Part shown: piece by piece, positions 50,612 through 58,272 of the stretch | Layout of the letters: every line of letters begins with the position of its first letter | How positions within the stretch are numbered: position 1 is the first letter of the stretch | The notes under the pieces: model-generated | Told to the model about the DNA's origin: nothing | What the model saw: only the letters and a program-made list of their open reading frames with translations | Databases searched by the model: none | Assembly (NCBI GenBank): GCA_035943635.1 | Contig: DASZBX010000074.1 | Span: 23,836-87,835 of the forward strand | Direction of reading: 5' to 3' | Origin: DASZBX01 sp035943635 | GTDB lineage: Bacteria > Actinomycetota > Actinomycetes > Streptomycetales > Catenulisporaceae | DNA: 64,000 nt | Made by a program: the position numbers and the translations under genes

Positions 50612-51268
50612 TTAACCGCGTACCACGTCGTCTCCGGCCGGCCGGCGGATCGGCGCGCCGGTCGCCTTGGCGACCTGTTCCGGCGTGACGTCCGGGGCCG
50701 TCTCGACCAGCACCAGGCCGTCCTCCGTGACATCCAGCACGGCCAGGTCGGTGATGATCCTATGGACGCACGCCGCGCCGGTGAGCGGCAGCGAGCACTC
50801 CTGGACGATCTTCGGGGCGCCGTCCTTCGCAGTGTGCTCGGTCAGCACGATGACCCGCCGGGCACCGTGGACCAGGTCCATCGCGCCGCCCATGCCCTTG
50901 ATCATCTTGCCCGGGATCACCCAGTTCGCCAGGTCGCCGCCCGCGGAGACCTGCATCGCGCCCAGGATCGCGGTGTCGATGTGGCCGCCGCGGATCATGC
51001 CGAAGGACAGGGCGGAGTCGAAGAACGCGGCGCCGGGCAGCACCGTGACCGTCTCCTTGCCCGCGTTGATCAGGTCCGGGTCCACCTCCTCGGCCGGCGG
51101 GTACGGGCCGACGCCCAGGATCCCGTTCTCCGAGTGCAGCACGACGTGCACGCCGTCCGGGACGAAGTTCGGCACGAGCGTCGGCAGGCCGATGCCGAGG
51201 TTGACGTAGTCGCCGTCGTTCAGTTCGGCCGCGGCGCGGGCGGCCATCTGGTTTCTGGTCCAGGGCAT
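50612..51268 (-). CDS. scoB: 3-oxoacid CoA-transferase subunit B
   Basis: The beta subunit of succinyl-CoA:3-ketoacid (or acetate:acetoacetate) CoA-transferase, which activates acetoacetate. ELNDGDYVNLGIGLPTLVPNFV is the family start, and the catalytic Glu is in LHSENGILGVGPYP. The C-terminal GGAMDLVHGARRVIVLTEHT is also conserved. Length 218 aa. The ATG overlaps the scoA stop (TAATG). Exact acyl specificity cannot be read from sequence. Confidence 0.93.
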   Translation of the reverse strand: MPWTRNQMAARAAAELNDGDYVNLGIGLPTLVPNFVPDGVHVVLHSENGILGVGPYPPAEEVDPDLINAGKETVTVLPGAAFFDSALSFGMIRGGHIDTAILGAMQVSAGGDLANWVIPGKMIKGMGGAMDLVHGARRVIVLTEHTAKDGAPKIVQECSLPLTGAACVHRIITDLAVLDVTEDGLVLVETAPDVTPEQVAKATGAPIRRPAGDDVVRG

Positions 51269-52023
51269 TACAGTCGCACGGTCCTGTTCTCGATCGGTTT
51301 GTCGGCGGCCTGCTCGGGCGTCAGTGCCAGCACCCGCTGGACGAACACGCCGGGCAGGTGCACCTGGTCGGGGTCCAGCTCGCCGGGTTCGACCAGCTCC
51401 TCCACCTCGGCGACGGTGATCCGGGCGGCCATCGCGGCCAGCTGATTGAAGTTGCGGGCGGCCTTGTTGAACACCAGGTTGCCGTGCCGGTCGCCGCGCA
51501 CGGCCCGGACCAGGGCGAAGTCCGTGGTCACGGCCCGCTCCAGCACGTAGGTCACGCCGTCGAAGCTGCGGGTCTCCTTCGGCTCGGAGGCCAGCGCGAT
51601 CGTGCCGTCCGGGTTGTGCCGCAGCGGCAGGCCGCCGTCGGCGACCTGGGTGCCCACGCCGGCCGGGGTGTAGAAGGCCGGGATCCCGCAGCCGCCGGCC
51701 CGCAGCTTCTCGGCCAGCGTGCCCTGCGGGGTCAGCTCCACCTCCAGCTCGCCGGTCAGGTACTGGCGGGCGAACTCCTTGTTCTCGCCGACGTACGAGC
51801 CGGTCACCTTGGCGATCCGGCCGTCGGCCAGCAGGATGCCCAGGCCGCGCCGGTCCACGCCGCAGTTGTTGGAGACCACCCGCAGCCCCGCCGCGCCGTT
51901 CGCATGCAGGGCCCTGATGAGGGTCTCCGGGATCCCGCAGAGGCCGAATCCGCCCACCGCGAGCGAGGCCCCGTCGCCGATGTCGGCCACCGCCAGGTCG
52001 GCGGCGGCCACGGTCTTGTCCAT
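51268..52023 (-). CDS. scoA: 3-oxoacid CoA-transferase subunit A
   Basis: The alpha subunit of the CoA-transferase. ASLAVGGFGLCGIPETLIRAL and VVSNNCGVDRRGLGILL are family motifs, and GTQVADGG and SFDGVTYVLERA follow. Length 251 aa. TACGTA palindromes lie just upstream, so the scoAB pair probably has its own promoter although the ABC transporter genes lie 119 bp upstream on the same strand. Confidence 0.93.
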   Translation of the reverse strand: MDKTVAAADLAVADIGDGASLAVGGFGLCGIPETLIRALHANGAAGLRVVSNNCGVDRRGLGILLADGRIAKVTGSYVGENKEFARQYLTGELEVELTPQGTLAEKLRAGGCGIPAFYTPAGVGTQVADGGLPLRHNPDGTIALASEPKETRSFDGVTYVLERAVTTDFALVRAVRGDRHGNLVFNKAARNFNQLAAMAARITVAEVEELVEPGELDPDQVHLPGVFVQRVLALTPEQAADKPIENRTVRL

Positions 52024-52041
52024 GGAGAACCTTTCTGTATG

Positions 52042-52059
52042 TACGTATCCTTGTACGTA
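52042..52059. promoter_or_regulatory. Twin TACGTA palindromes upstream of scoA
   Basis: TGTACGTA-type units occur with TACGTA at 52042-52047 and 52054-52059, 12 bp apart, 19-36 bp before the scoA start. The spacing (about one helical turn) suggests a dimeric regulator of TetR type. The regulator is not adjacent. Confidence 0.5.
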
Positions 52060-52142
52060 GGGTCTTGCTTGTCCGTACCGCGATCACGGCCGGGCCGTTC
52101 ATCTTCGGCCGGCCCGGCCACGATGACGTCTTCGCCCGCCGG

Positions 52143-53297
52143 CTACCCGACCCGCTCCGCGGACCCCGGCCCGGATCCGGACCCTGATCCGTCCGCGGAC
52201 CCGGACCCGCCGCCCGGCCGCAGAAACCGCCGGATCGCCGCGGTCCGGGCCGACGGCGCCCGCTGGACCTGGGCGAACCCGACCGCGAGCAGCAGCGCCA
52301 CGCCGTCGAACAGGTTCGGCAGCCACACCGGCGCCCCGGCCAGTTCCAGCCCCTGCACGCCCTCGGCCAGGGCAGCGACCGCGACCAGGGTGCCCGGCAC
52401 GTTGAACCGGCCGCCCTTGAACTGGGTCGAGCCCAGGAACGCCGCGGCGAACGCCGGCAGCAGGTAGGAGTTGGCGATGGTCGGGTCGCCGGTGGCCAGC
52501 TGGGCGCTCTGCAGCGTCCCGGCCAGGGCGGTGATCACGCCGCAGGCCACCGTCGCGGCCAGGATCACCCGGGACGTGCGCACCCCGGCGAGCTTGGCCG
52601 CCTCGATGTTGCCGCCGGTGGCGTACACCCGGCGCCCGGACGGGGTCCGCTCCAGGAAGTACCAGACCAGCAGCGAGATCACGGCCAGGATGTACACCGG
52701 GTAGGTGATGCCGAGGAACTGCCCGGTCGCGATGTTCTGGAAGCCGCTGCCCAGGTTCAGGATCTGCTGGCTGCCGGACACCCAGTCGATCACGGCCAGC
52801 AGCACCGAGCTCATGCCCAGCGTGGCGATGAAGGACCCGATCCGGGCCCGCACGATCAGCTGGGTGATCACCAGCCCGATCGCCGCCCCGACCACCAGGG
52901 TCAGCGCGATCGCCAGGGCCGGGTTCAGGTGCCGGTCGGCCAGCAGCCAGGCCACCACGATCGCGCCCAGGCCGACCTCGGAGCCGACCGCGAGGTCGAC
53001 CACGCCGGCCGACAAAGGCACCATCAGGCCGATCGCCACCATCGCGGTGATCGCCTGGTTCTCCAGCAGCGCGCGCCAGGTCTGCGCGGTCAGGAACGTG
53101 TCCGGCTCCCAGATCGCGAACACCGCGAACAGCAGCCAGAAGATGTACACCGCGCTGGCGTTGCGCAGCGACGCGCCCTTGCGCAGCCGCTGCCCGGCCG
53201 TGGGTCCCGGCTGCACTCGGGCGACCGTGGCGGTGGCCCCGGCCCGGGCGCCGGGACCGGATCCGGCGGCCAGCTCGGTGGTGGACTCCAGTGTCAT
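52143..53297 (-). CDS. ABC transporter permease, ribose/rhamnose type
   Basis: The membrane subunit of a sugar-type ABC importer (RbsC family). Across 384 residues there are about nine to ten hydrophobic helices. Family motifs include MVPLSAGVVDLAVGSEVGLGAIV, FIATLGMSSVLLAVIDWVSGSQ, and GGNIEAAKLAGVRTSRV, the EAA-like coupling region. Both ends are low-complexity. ATG 53297 has GAGAGGAAG just upstream and overlaps the ATPase stop by 4 nt. Confidence 0.93.
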   Translation of the reverse strand: MTLESTTELAAGSGPGARAGATATVARVQPGPTAGQRLRKGASLRNASAVYIFWLLFAVFAIWEPDTFLTAQTWRALLENQAITAMVAIGLMVPLSAGVVDLAVGSEVGLGAIVVAWLLADRHLNPALAIALTLVVGAAIGLVITQLIVRARIGSFIATLGMSSVLLAVIDWVSGSQQILNLGSGFQNIATGQFLGITYPVYILAVISLLVWYFLERTPSGRRVYATGGNIEAAKLAGVRTSRVILAATVACGVITALAGTLQSAQLATGDPTIANSYLLPAFAAAFLGSTQFKGGRFNVPGTLVAVAALAEGVQGLELAGAPVWLPNLFDGVALLLAVGFAQVQRAPSARTAAIRRFLRPGGGSGSADGSGSGSGPGSAERVG

Positions 53298-54922
53298 CGT
53301 TCTTCCTCTCCGGGGCCGCCGCCGGCGGCCGTCGCTCCCGCCCGGCGCGAGACGCCGAGACTCGCCCTGAGCAGGGCCTCCTCGCTCAACTGGTCCGCCT
53401 CGACTTCGGCCGTGACCTGACCGTCCTGCAACACGACCACCCGGTCGCACAGCTCGGCCAGCTCGGCCGAGTCCGACGAGCAGACCAGCACGGCCGTCCC
53501 CTGCTCGGCTGCGGCCCGCCGGATCAGGGCGTAGATGGCCGCCTTGGCGCCGATGTCCACGCCCTGGGTCGGCTCGTCCAGCAGCAGCACGGCCGGGCGC
53601 ATCCGCAGCCACCGGGCCAGCACCACCTTCTGCTGGTTGCCGCCGCTGAACCGGGACAGCGGCCGCTCCGGCTCGGCCGGGCGCAGCTCGACCGCGGCCG
53701 ACCACTGCCGGCTCTCGGCCCGCTCGGCGGCCAGGTCGATCCGGCCGAACCGGCGGCGCAGCGGGGCCAGGCCCGGCAGGGTCAGGTTCTCCCGCATGCT
53801 CAGCTCCATCACCGCGCCGTGCCGGTGCCGGTCGGCCGGGACGAACGCCAGGCCCATCCCGATCGACGCGGCCACGTCCCCGCCCGGCAGCACCCGGCCG
53901 TCCACCCGGACCCGGCCGCCGGTGCGCGGCTGCGCGCCGAACAGCAGGGCCGCGAGGTCCTCCCGGCCGGAGCCGAGCACCCCGCCGACGCCCAGGATCT
54001 CGCCCTGCCGGACCGTCAGCCCGACCCCGTGCAGCCGGCGCCCGGCCAGGGCGTCGACGTCCAGCACGGTCGGCCGGTGCGCGGGCACCGGCTCCTTGCG
54101 GGTCTCGGCCAGCGCCGAGCCGACGATCGCGCGGATCAGCGCGTCGTGGTCGAACTCGGCGGCCGTGCCCTGGGCCACCAGCCGCCCGTCGCGCAGGGCG
54201 GCCACCCGGTCGGCCAGTTCGCGCACCTCGTCCAGGCGGTGCGAGATGAAGATGATCCCGGCGCCCTCGTCCGCGACCCGGCGCACCGCCTCGAACAGCC
54301 GCTGCACCTCGCCGCTGTGGAACGCGGTGGTCGGCTCGTCCAGGACCAGCACGTTGTCCGGCCGGGTCCAGCCGTCCAGGGCGCGGGCGATCGCCACGAT
54401 GGCCCGCTCGGCCGGGGAGAGCCCGCCGACCGGCGCGCGCACGTCCAGTTCGGTGCCGAACCGGCCGATCAGCCGCTCGGCCCGGCGGTGCTCCTCGGCC
54501 CGGTTGCCCGGCAGCAGCCCGCGCCGGCCCAGCGGTCGGCCCAGGTCCAGGTTCTCGGTGGTGCTCAGGGTCGGCAGCAGGCCGAGGTCCTGGTGGATGA
54601 AGTGCAGGCTCTGCCGGTGCGCGCCGTGCGCGGGGACCAGGCGCCCGTCCGGGTCGCGCACCAGCACCGAGCCGCCGGGATCGGGTTCGTGCACCCCGGC
54701 CAGCACCTTGACCAGGGTCGACTTGCCCGAGCCGTTCTGCCCGACCACGGCGAGCACCTCGCCGGAGTGCACGTCCAGGGACACCTCGTTCAGGGCCCGG
54801 GTGCCCAGGAAGGTCTTGGACAGGTTCGTGATCCGCAGGAGCGGTACCGACGGGCCGGCCGGCCGGGGGCGGCCCGGTCGGCCGGTCGTACCGCTCCCGG
54901 CGTCTAGCCGGCCGGGGTCCAC
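53294..54922 (-). CDS. ABC transporter double ATP-binding protein, sugar type
   Basis: A 542-residue ATPase with two nucleotide-binding domains. Domain 1 has Walker A GQNGSGKST and Walker B VLVLDEPTTAF, with LSPAERAIVAIARAL in place of a standard signature. Domain 2 has a degenerate Walker A (GGVLGSGREDLAALL), the signature FSGGNQQKV and Walker B VLLLDEPTQG, the pattern of RbsA/MglA proteins. No ATG or GTG occurs close to the first strand; GTG 54922, 19 bp inside the upstream gene, is the nearest usable start. It couples to the permease. Confidence 0.92.
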   Translation of the reverse strand: MDPGRLDAGSGTTGRPGRPRPAGPSVPLLRITNLSKTFLGTRALNEVSLDVHSGEVLAVVGQNGSGKSTLVKVLAGVHEPDPGGSVLVRDPDGRLVPAHGAHRQSLHFIHQDLGLLPTLSTTENLDLGRPLGRRGLLPGNRAEEHRRAERLIGRFGTELDVRAPVGGLSPAERAIVAIARALDGWTRPDNVLVLDEPTTAFHSGEVQRLFEAVRRVADEGAGIIFISHRLDEVRELADRVAALRDGRLVAQGTAAEFDHDALIRAIVGSALAETRKEPVPAHRPTVLDVDALAGRRLHGVGLTVRQGEILGVGGVLGSGREDLAALLFGAQPRTGGRVRVDGRVLPGGDVAASIGMGLAFVPADRHRHGAVMELSMRENLTLPGLAPLRRRFGRIDLAAERAESRQWSAAVELRPAEPERPLSRFSGGNQQKVVLARWLRMRPAVLLLDEPTQGVDIGAKAAIYALIRRAAAEQGTAVLVCSSDSAELAELCDRVVVLQDGQVTAEVEADQLSEEALLRASLGVSRRAGATAAGGGPGEEER

Positions 54923-56058
54923 AGCTTCTCGAACCGCTGGGCCACGTCCGGGTACCCGGTCCAGCCCTGGGAGGTGTCGGCCGCGGTGACGTCGCCCTGG
55001 GTCAGGAACTCCAGGTCCGGGTCGAGCTCGGCCGGGGTGATCGACTCGTGCGCCAGCTGCCGGGCGGCCAGGTTGACCTGGTTCCACTCCTGGACCAGCA
55101 GGTCAAGGCCGAGGCCCGCGGTCAGGCCGCCGTTCTTGATGTCCTGCAGGTTGCTCGGGGTGGGCGCGAAGCCGACCGTGGTCACGTGGATCCCGGCGTC
55201 CTTGAGCGCCGCGGCCAGGCCGGTGGCGGCCTCCATCGAGGCGAAGACGACCGTGTTGACCTTCTGGTGCGCCTGCAGGTAGCTGACCACGGCGCTCGGC
55301 GCGGTGTTGCCGAACGTCGCGATCGGGATGGACTGGTACGCGGTCGCGCAGGAACCGCACACCTGCGCCATCTCGCTCTTGAACCCGGCCTGCATGGTCG
55401 GGGTGAAGTTCAGTTCCGGGGTGCCGAAGAAGACGGTGTTCGACGCGCCGCCCTTCTGCGAGACGACCCAGTCGGCCAGCAGCTGTCCGGCCAGCGCGAT
55501 GCTGGCCTCGCCGCCTTCGCTGACCGGGACGCCGTAGGCCTCGCCGTCGATGATGCCGACGCCGGTGACCGCGATCCCGGCCGCGGTCATCTGCTTGATC
55601 GAGGCGCCGAAGATCTGCGGGTCCACGGCCGGCAGCAGTACCGCGGCCGGCTTGTCGGCCATCGCGGTGGCGGCCGCGGCCTGCGAGCTGGTGGCCGAGG
55701 AGCCGCTGTTGACGATGGTCAGGCTGACCCCGAGCGCCTTGGTCGGTCCGGCCAGCAGGGTGCCGATCAGGGCGCAGATGGGCGTGGAGCACTGGAGGTA
55801 GACGAACTTGCTCCCGGCCGCCGGGTGCTGGCCGAGCGCGTTGTCCTCGGGGAAGGCGCTGGGGTGGCCGAGGTAGGGGAGCAGTTTGGAGTGCGCGGAC
55901 GCGGTGTCGACCAGGCTCGCGGAGCCGGACGGGCCGGCGGCCGGACTGCTGCTGCTGGAGCAGGCCGACGCGGTCAGCGCGGCGCACAGGGCGAAACAGA
56001 CTGCTGCCAGGCTCCGAGACCTGGTCCGGGCCTCGGAACGGTGCAGAGAAAGTCGCAT
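54904..56058 (-). CDS. Sugar-type ABC substrate-binding lipoprotein
   Basis: A type I periplasmic-binding protein anchored by lipid. The signal peptide ends in a lipobox ALTASAC (Cys about residue 35) and a Ser-rich linker follows. The mature part has the two-lobe pattern (PAAVLLPAVDPQIFGASIKQM, VVFASMEAATGLAAALKDAG). Two close cysteine pairs (CSTPIC and CGSC) could form disulfides near the ligand site, which is uncommon in this family. ATG 56058 is chosen because the signal peptide starts there. It is the first gene of the transporter operon. The ligand is unknown. Confidence 0.88.
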   Translation of the reverse strand: MRLSLHRSEARTRSRSLAAVCFALCAALTASACSSSSSPAAGPSGSASLVDTASAHSKLLPYLGHPSAFPEDNALGQHPAAGSKFVYLQCSTPICALIGTLLAGPTKALGVSLTIVNSGSSATSSQAAAATAMADKPAAVLLPAVDPQIFGASIKQMTAAGIAVTGVGIIDGEAYGVPVSEGGEASIALAGQLLADWVVSQKGGASNTVFFGTPELNFTPTMQAGFKSEMAQVCGSCATAYQSIPIATFGNTAPSAVVSYLQAHQKVNTVVFASMEAATGLAAALKDAGIHVTTVGFAPTPSNLQDIKNGGLTAGLGLDLLVQEWNQVNLAARQLAHESITPAELDPDLEFLTQGDVTAADTSQGWTGYPDVAQRFEKLWTPAG

Positions 56059-56555
56059 CGGGGTCACCGGCCGCAACGTGGGGCGCAGGCGGCCATGGCC
56101 ACCGGAACCGCGGTCCAGGCGGTCGGTGGGGGGTTCTCGACGGGCATGGGTGTTCCTCTTTCGCAATGACATGGGCGGACCGTCCGGGCATGGCGAAGCC
56201 GCCAGGAACCGGACAGAGTGGACATGCGGCGGAACCGGCTGAGGGCGGCGAGCGCACCGCCGAAGCCTTGTCACCAATTAATAATGATGATTATGATAGT
56301 GTTGCCGCACTGTTCCGGGGATGTCAAGGAGTCCTACGAACATTTGGCCGTGTTGAATATAATGATCTTTGAAGGTGTGCTGAGGGCGCGGAACCGCCCA
56401 GGCAGGCGCGGTGTGGCGCACGGTGGCCGCGGGGAGTGCGGAGCGGGCCGGGCGCCCGGCCGCTTTCCGGGCGGCGCGGCCGGTCAGCTGCCCGGAAGCG
56501 CCCGGTGGTAATGTTCATAATGGATTTTTCAGACCATGAACATCAGGAGGGGCAA
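56059..56555. promoter_or_regulatory. Divergent promoter region of the ABC operon and GntR gene
   Basis: This 497-bp region has no convincing gene. It contains AT-rich islands unusual here: the inverted repeat ATAATGATGATTAT (56281-56294), GAATATAATGATC near 56353, and AATGTTCATAATGG near 56509. The repeats are good candidates for binding by the GntR/FCD protein encoded to the right. Confidence 0.65.
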
Positions 56556-57419
56556 TTGAGCACCGCGCGCGACGAAGCCGGTCCCGGACCGCACGCGGCG
56601 CCCGCCGCGCCCGTCCGCCGCACCGGCGCCGAGCCCCCCGCCCTGCGCCGCAGCGACTGGGAACGCGCCGGCGGCAGACCCCCGGCCGCCCCGGCCACCT
56701 CGCCCGCCCCGCCGCCGGCCCCGACCCCGCGCCGGGCCGAGGTCGCCGCCGACCGGATCACCGCCCTCGCCGACGCCGCCGAACCCGGCTCCCGGCTGGG
56801 CACCAAGGAGGAACTGCGGGCCCTGTGCGAGGTGTCGGTCGGCACGTTCAACGAGACCCTGCGCCTGCTCCAGTCCCGCGGCATCATCACCGTGCGCCCC
56901 GGCCCCGGCGGCGGCCTGTTCACCGCCGAACAGTCCCCGATGGTGCGCCTGGGCAACTCCGTGCTGGCCCTGGACGCCCGCCAGACCGACGTCGCCGAGG
57001 CCGTACGCATCCGCGACGCCCTGGACCCGCTGCTGATCGAGGACGCGCTCTGGCACGCCTCACCCGCCGACATCGCCCGCCTGCGCCGCGAACTGACCGC
57101 GATGGACCAGGCGATCGCCGCGGACGACGCCGTCGCTTTCATCCACGCCAACTGGCGCCTGCACGCCCGCATCGCCGAACTGAGCCCCAACGCGCTGCTG
57201 CGGTCGCTGTACACCAACCTGCTGGACCTGATCCAGGAACACACCCTGTCCGTGCTCCCGGTCGGCGAGCAGCCGCTCGCCTCGTTCATCCTGGAACGCC
57301 ACCGCCTGCACTGCGACCTGGTCGACGCACTCGACCGCCGCGACCGCGACCAGGCGCTGCACCTGATCCGGGTGCACAACACCACGTCCGCCGAGACGCA
57401 GACCGAGCACGGGCACTGA
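56556..57419 (+). CDS. GntR-family regulator with FCD domain (FadR type)
   Basis: A 287-residue regulator. After a ~60-residue Ala/Pro-rich N-terminal stretch comes a winged helix (TKEELRALCEVSVGTFNETLRLLQSRGIITVRPGPGGGLF). The helical FCD ligand domain follows, with metal-binding-type residues (RIRDALDPLLIEDALWH, HANWRLHARIAE, ILERHRLHCDLVDALDRRD). TTG 56556 has AGGAGGGG 3-6 nt upstream, so it is chosen over ATG 56511. It is divergent from the ABC operon and probably represses it until its sugar or organic-acid ligand binds. Confidence 0.88.
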   Translation: MSTARDEAGPGPHAAPAAPVRRTGAEPPALRRSDWERAGGRPPAAPATSPAPPPAPTPRRAEVAADRITALADAAEPGSRLGTKEELRALCEVSVGTFNETLRLLQSRGIITVRPGPGGGLFTAEQSPMVRLGNSVLALDARQTDVAEAVRIRDALDPLLIEDALWHASPADIARLRRELTAMDQAIAADDAVAFIHANWRLHARIAELSPNALLRSLYTNLLDLIQEHTLSVLPVGEQPLASFILERHRLHCDLVDALDRRDRDQALHLIRVHNTTSAETQTEHGH

Positions 57420-57440
57420 GAGCGAATTCCGGAGCCCGGG

Positions 57441-58154
57441 TCAGCAGATCCGGGTCGTGGTGTCGCCGACGTTCCAGACGTCTGCCGAGCTCAGCGTCGC
57501 GACCGGGCGGCCTGAGGAGTCGGCCGCGGTGACCGAGGCGTCGTCGTCGGCTTCCGAGCTCAGCACCGCGAAGAGCGTGCCGCCGTCGGAGAAGAGGGGC
57601 AGCGGGGTCTGCCGGCCGCCCTCGGATGCGGTCGCCGTCTTGGCCTGCGGCCCGAGCCGGTAGACGGCGACCTTGATCGTGCCCCCGTCCGCCGCGAGGC
57701 CGGAACCGTTGGCGCATACGGCCAGCGGCGTCGTGCGCTCTCCGGCGACGGCGGACGCGGTGACCTTGTAGCTCGGCCCGCCGACGACGATCTGGAAGAC
57801 GGCCGAGCCCGCACCGTGCGTCCCCGGGGCAGCCCAGACGGCCCAGCAGGTGCCGCCGACGTAGCCGCTGAGGGCTTCCTTCGCGTTGATCAGCCGGCAG
57901 CTCGCCGGGTCGGCCACCGGCGCCTGGCGCGGTTTTCCGGAGTGCCACAAAGTGAATCCGGCCACCAGCGCCACGATGATCGCCGGAGTCGCGCCCAGGG
58001 CCGCCCAGCGGCGCCATCCGCTCAGCGGAGGCGGGTACGCGGCTTCGGGGGCGACGGCCTCGGCCTGCGCATCTACCTCAGCCTGGGCGCCGACCTCGGA
58101 TGCGGTCTCCTCATGCGCCGGATCGGTGTGCGGCGGGTCCCCCGGTATGGTCAC
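57441..58154 (-). CDS. Hypothetical membrane-anchored protein
   Basis: A 237-residue protein: an acidic Ala/Glu-rich cytoplasmic N-terminus (about residues 1-45), one transmembrane helix (about 50-70, AALGATPAIIVALVAGFTLW), and an extracytoplasmic domain of ~165 residues rich in beta-strand-like segments. It has cysteines at SCRL, GTCW, VCAN and the final TRIC, which could form two disulfides. I do not recognise the family. It ends 21 bp from the convergent GntR gene. Confidence 0.7.
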   Translation of the reverse strand: MTIPGDPPHTDPAHEETASEVGAQAEVDAQAEAVAPEAAYPPPLSGWRRWAALGATPAIIVALVAGFTLWHSGKPRQAPVADPASCRLINAKEALSGYVGGTCWAVWAAPGTHGAGSAVFQIVVGGPSYKVTASAVAGERTTPLAVCANGSGLAADGGTIKVAVYRLGPQAKTATASEGGRQTPLPLFSDGGTLFAVLSSEADDDASVTAADSSGRPVATLSSADVWNVGDTTTRIC

Positions 58155-58191
58155 GGCCCCGTCTTACCAGGTGAGCCGGCCCGAAGACAAA

Positions 58192-58217
58192 CGCCCCACC
58201 GGAGAACCGGTGGGGCG
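58192..58217 (-). terminator. Hairpin terminator of the beta-helix gene
   Basis: Perfect 11-bp arms, CGCCCCACCGG (58192-58202) and CCGGTGGGGCG (58207-58217), enclose a tetraloop. On the minus strand they are followed by TTTGTCTT, a T-rich tract that supports intrinsic termination. Confidence 0.9.
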
Positions 58218-58272
58218 CCTGCGGGGTTGTGCCGGTGTCGCGGTGGATCTACCTGCTCACCACGACTCGCAC

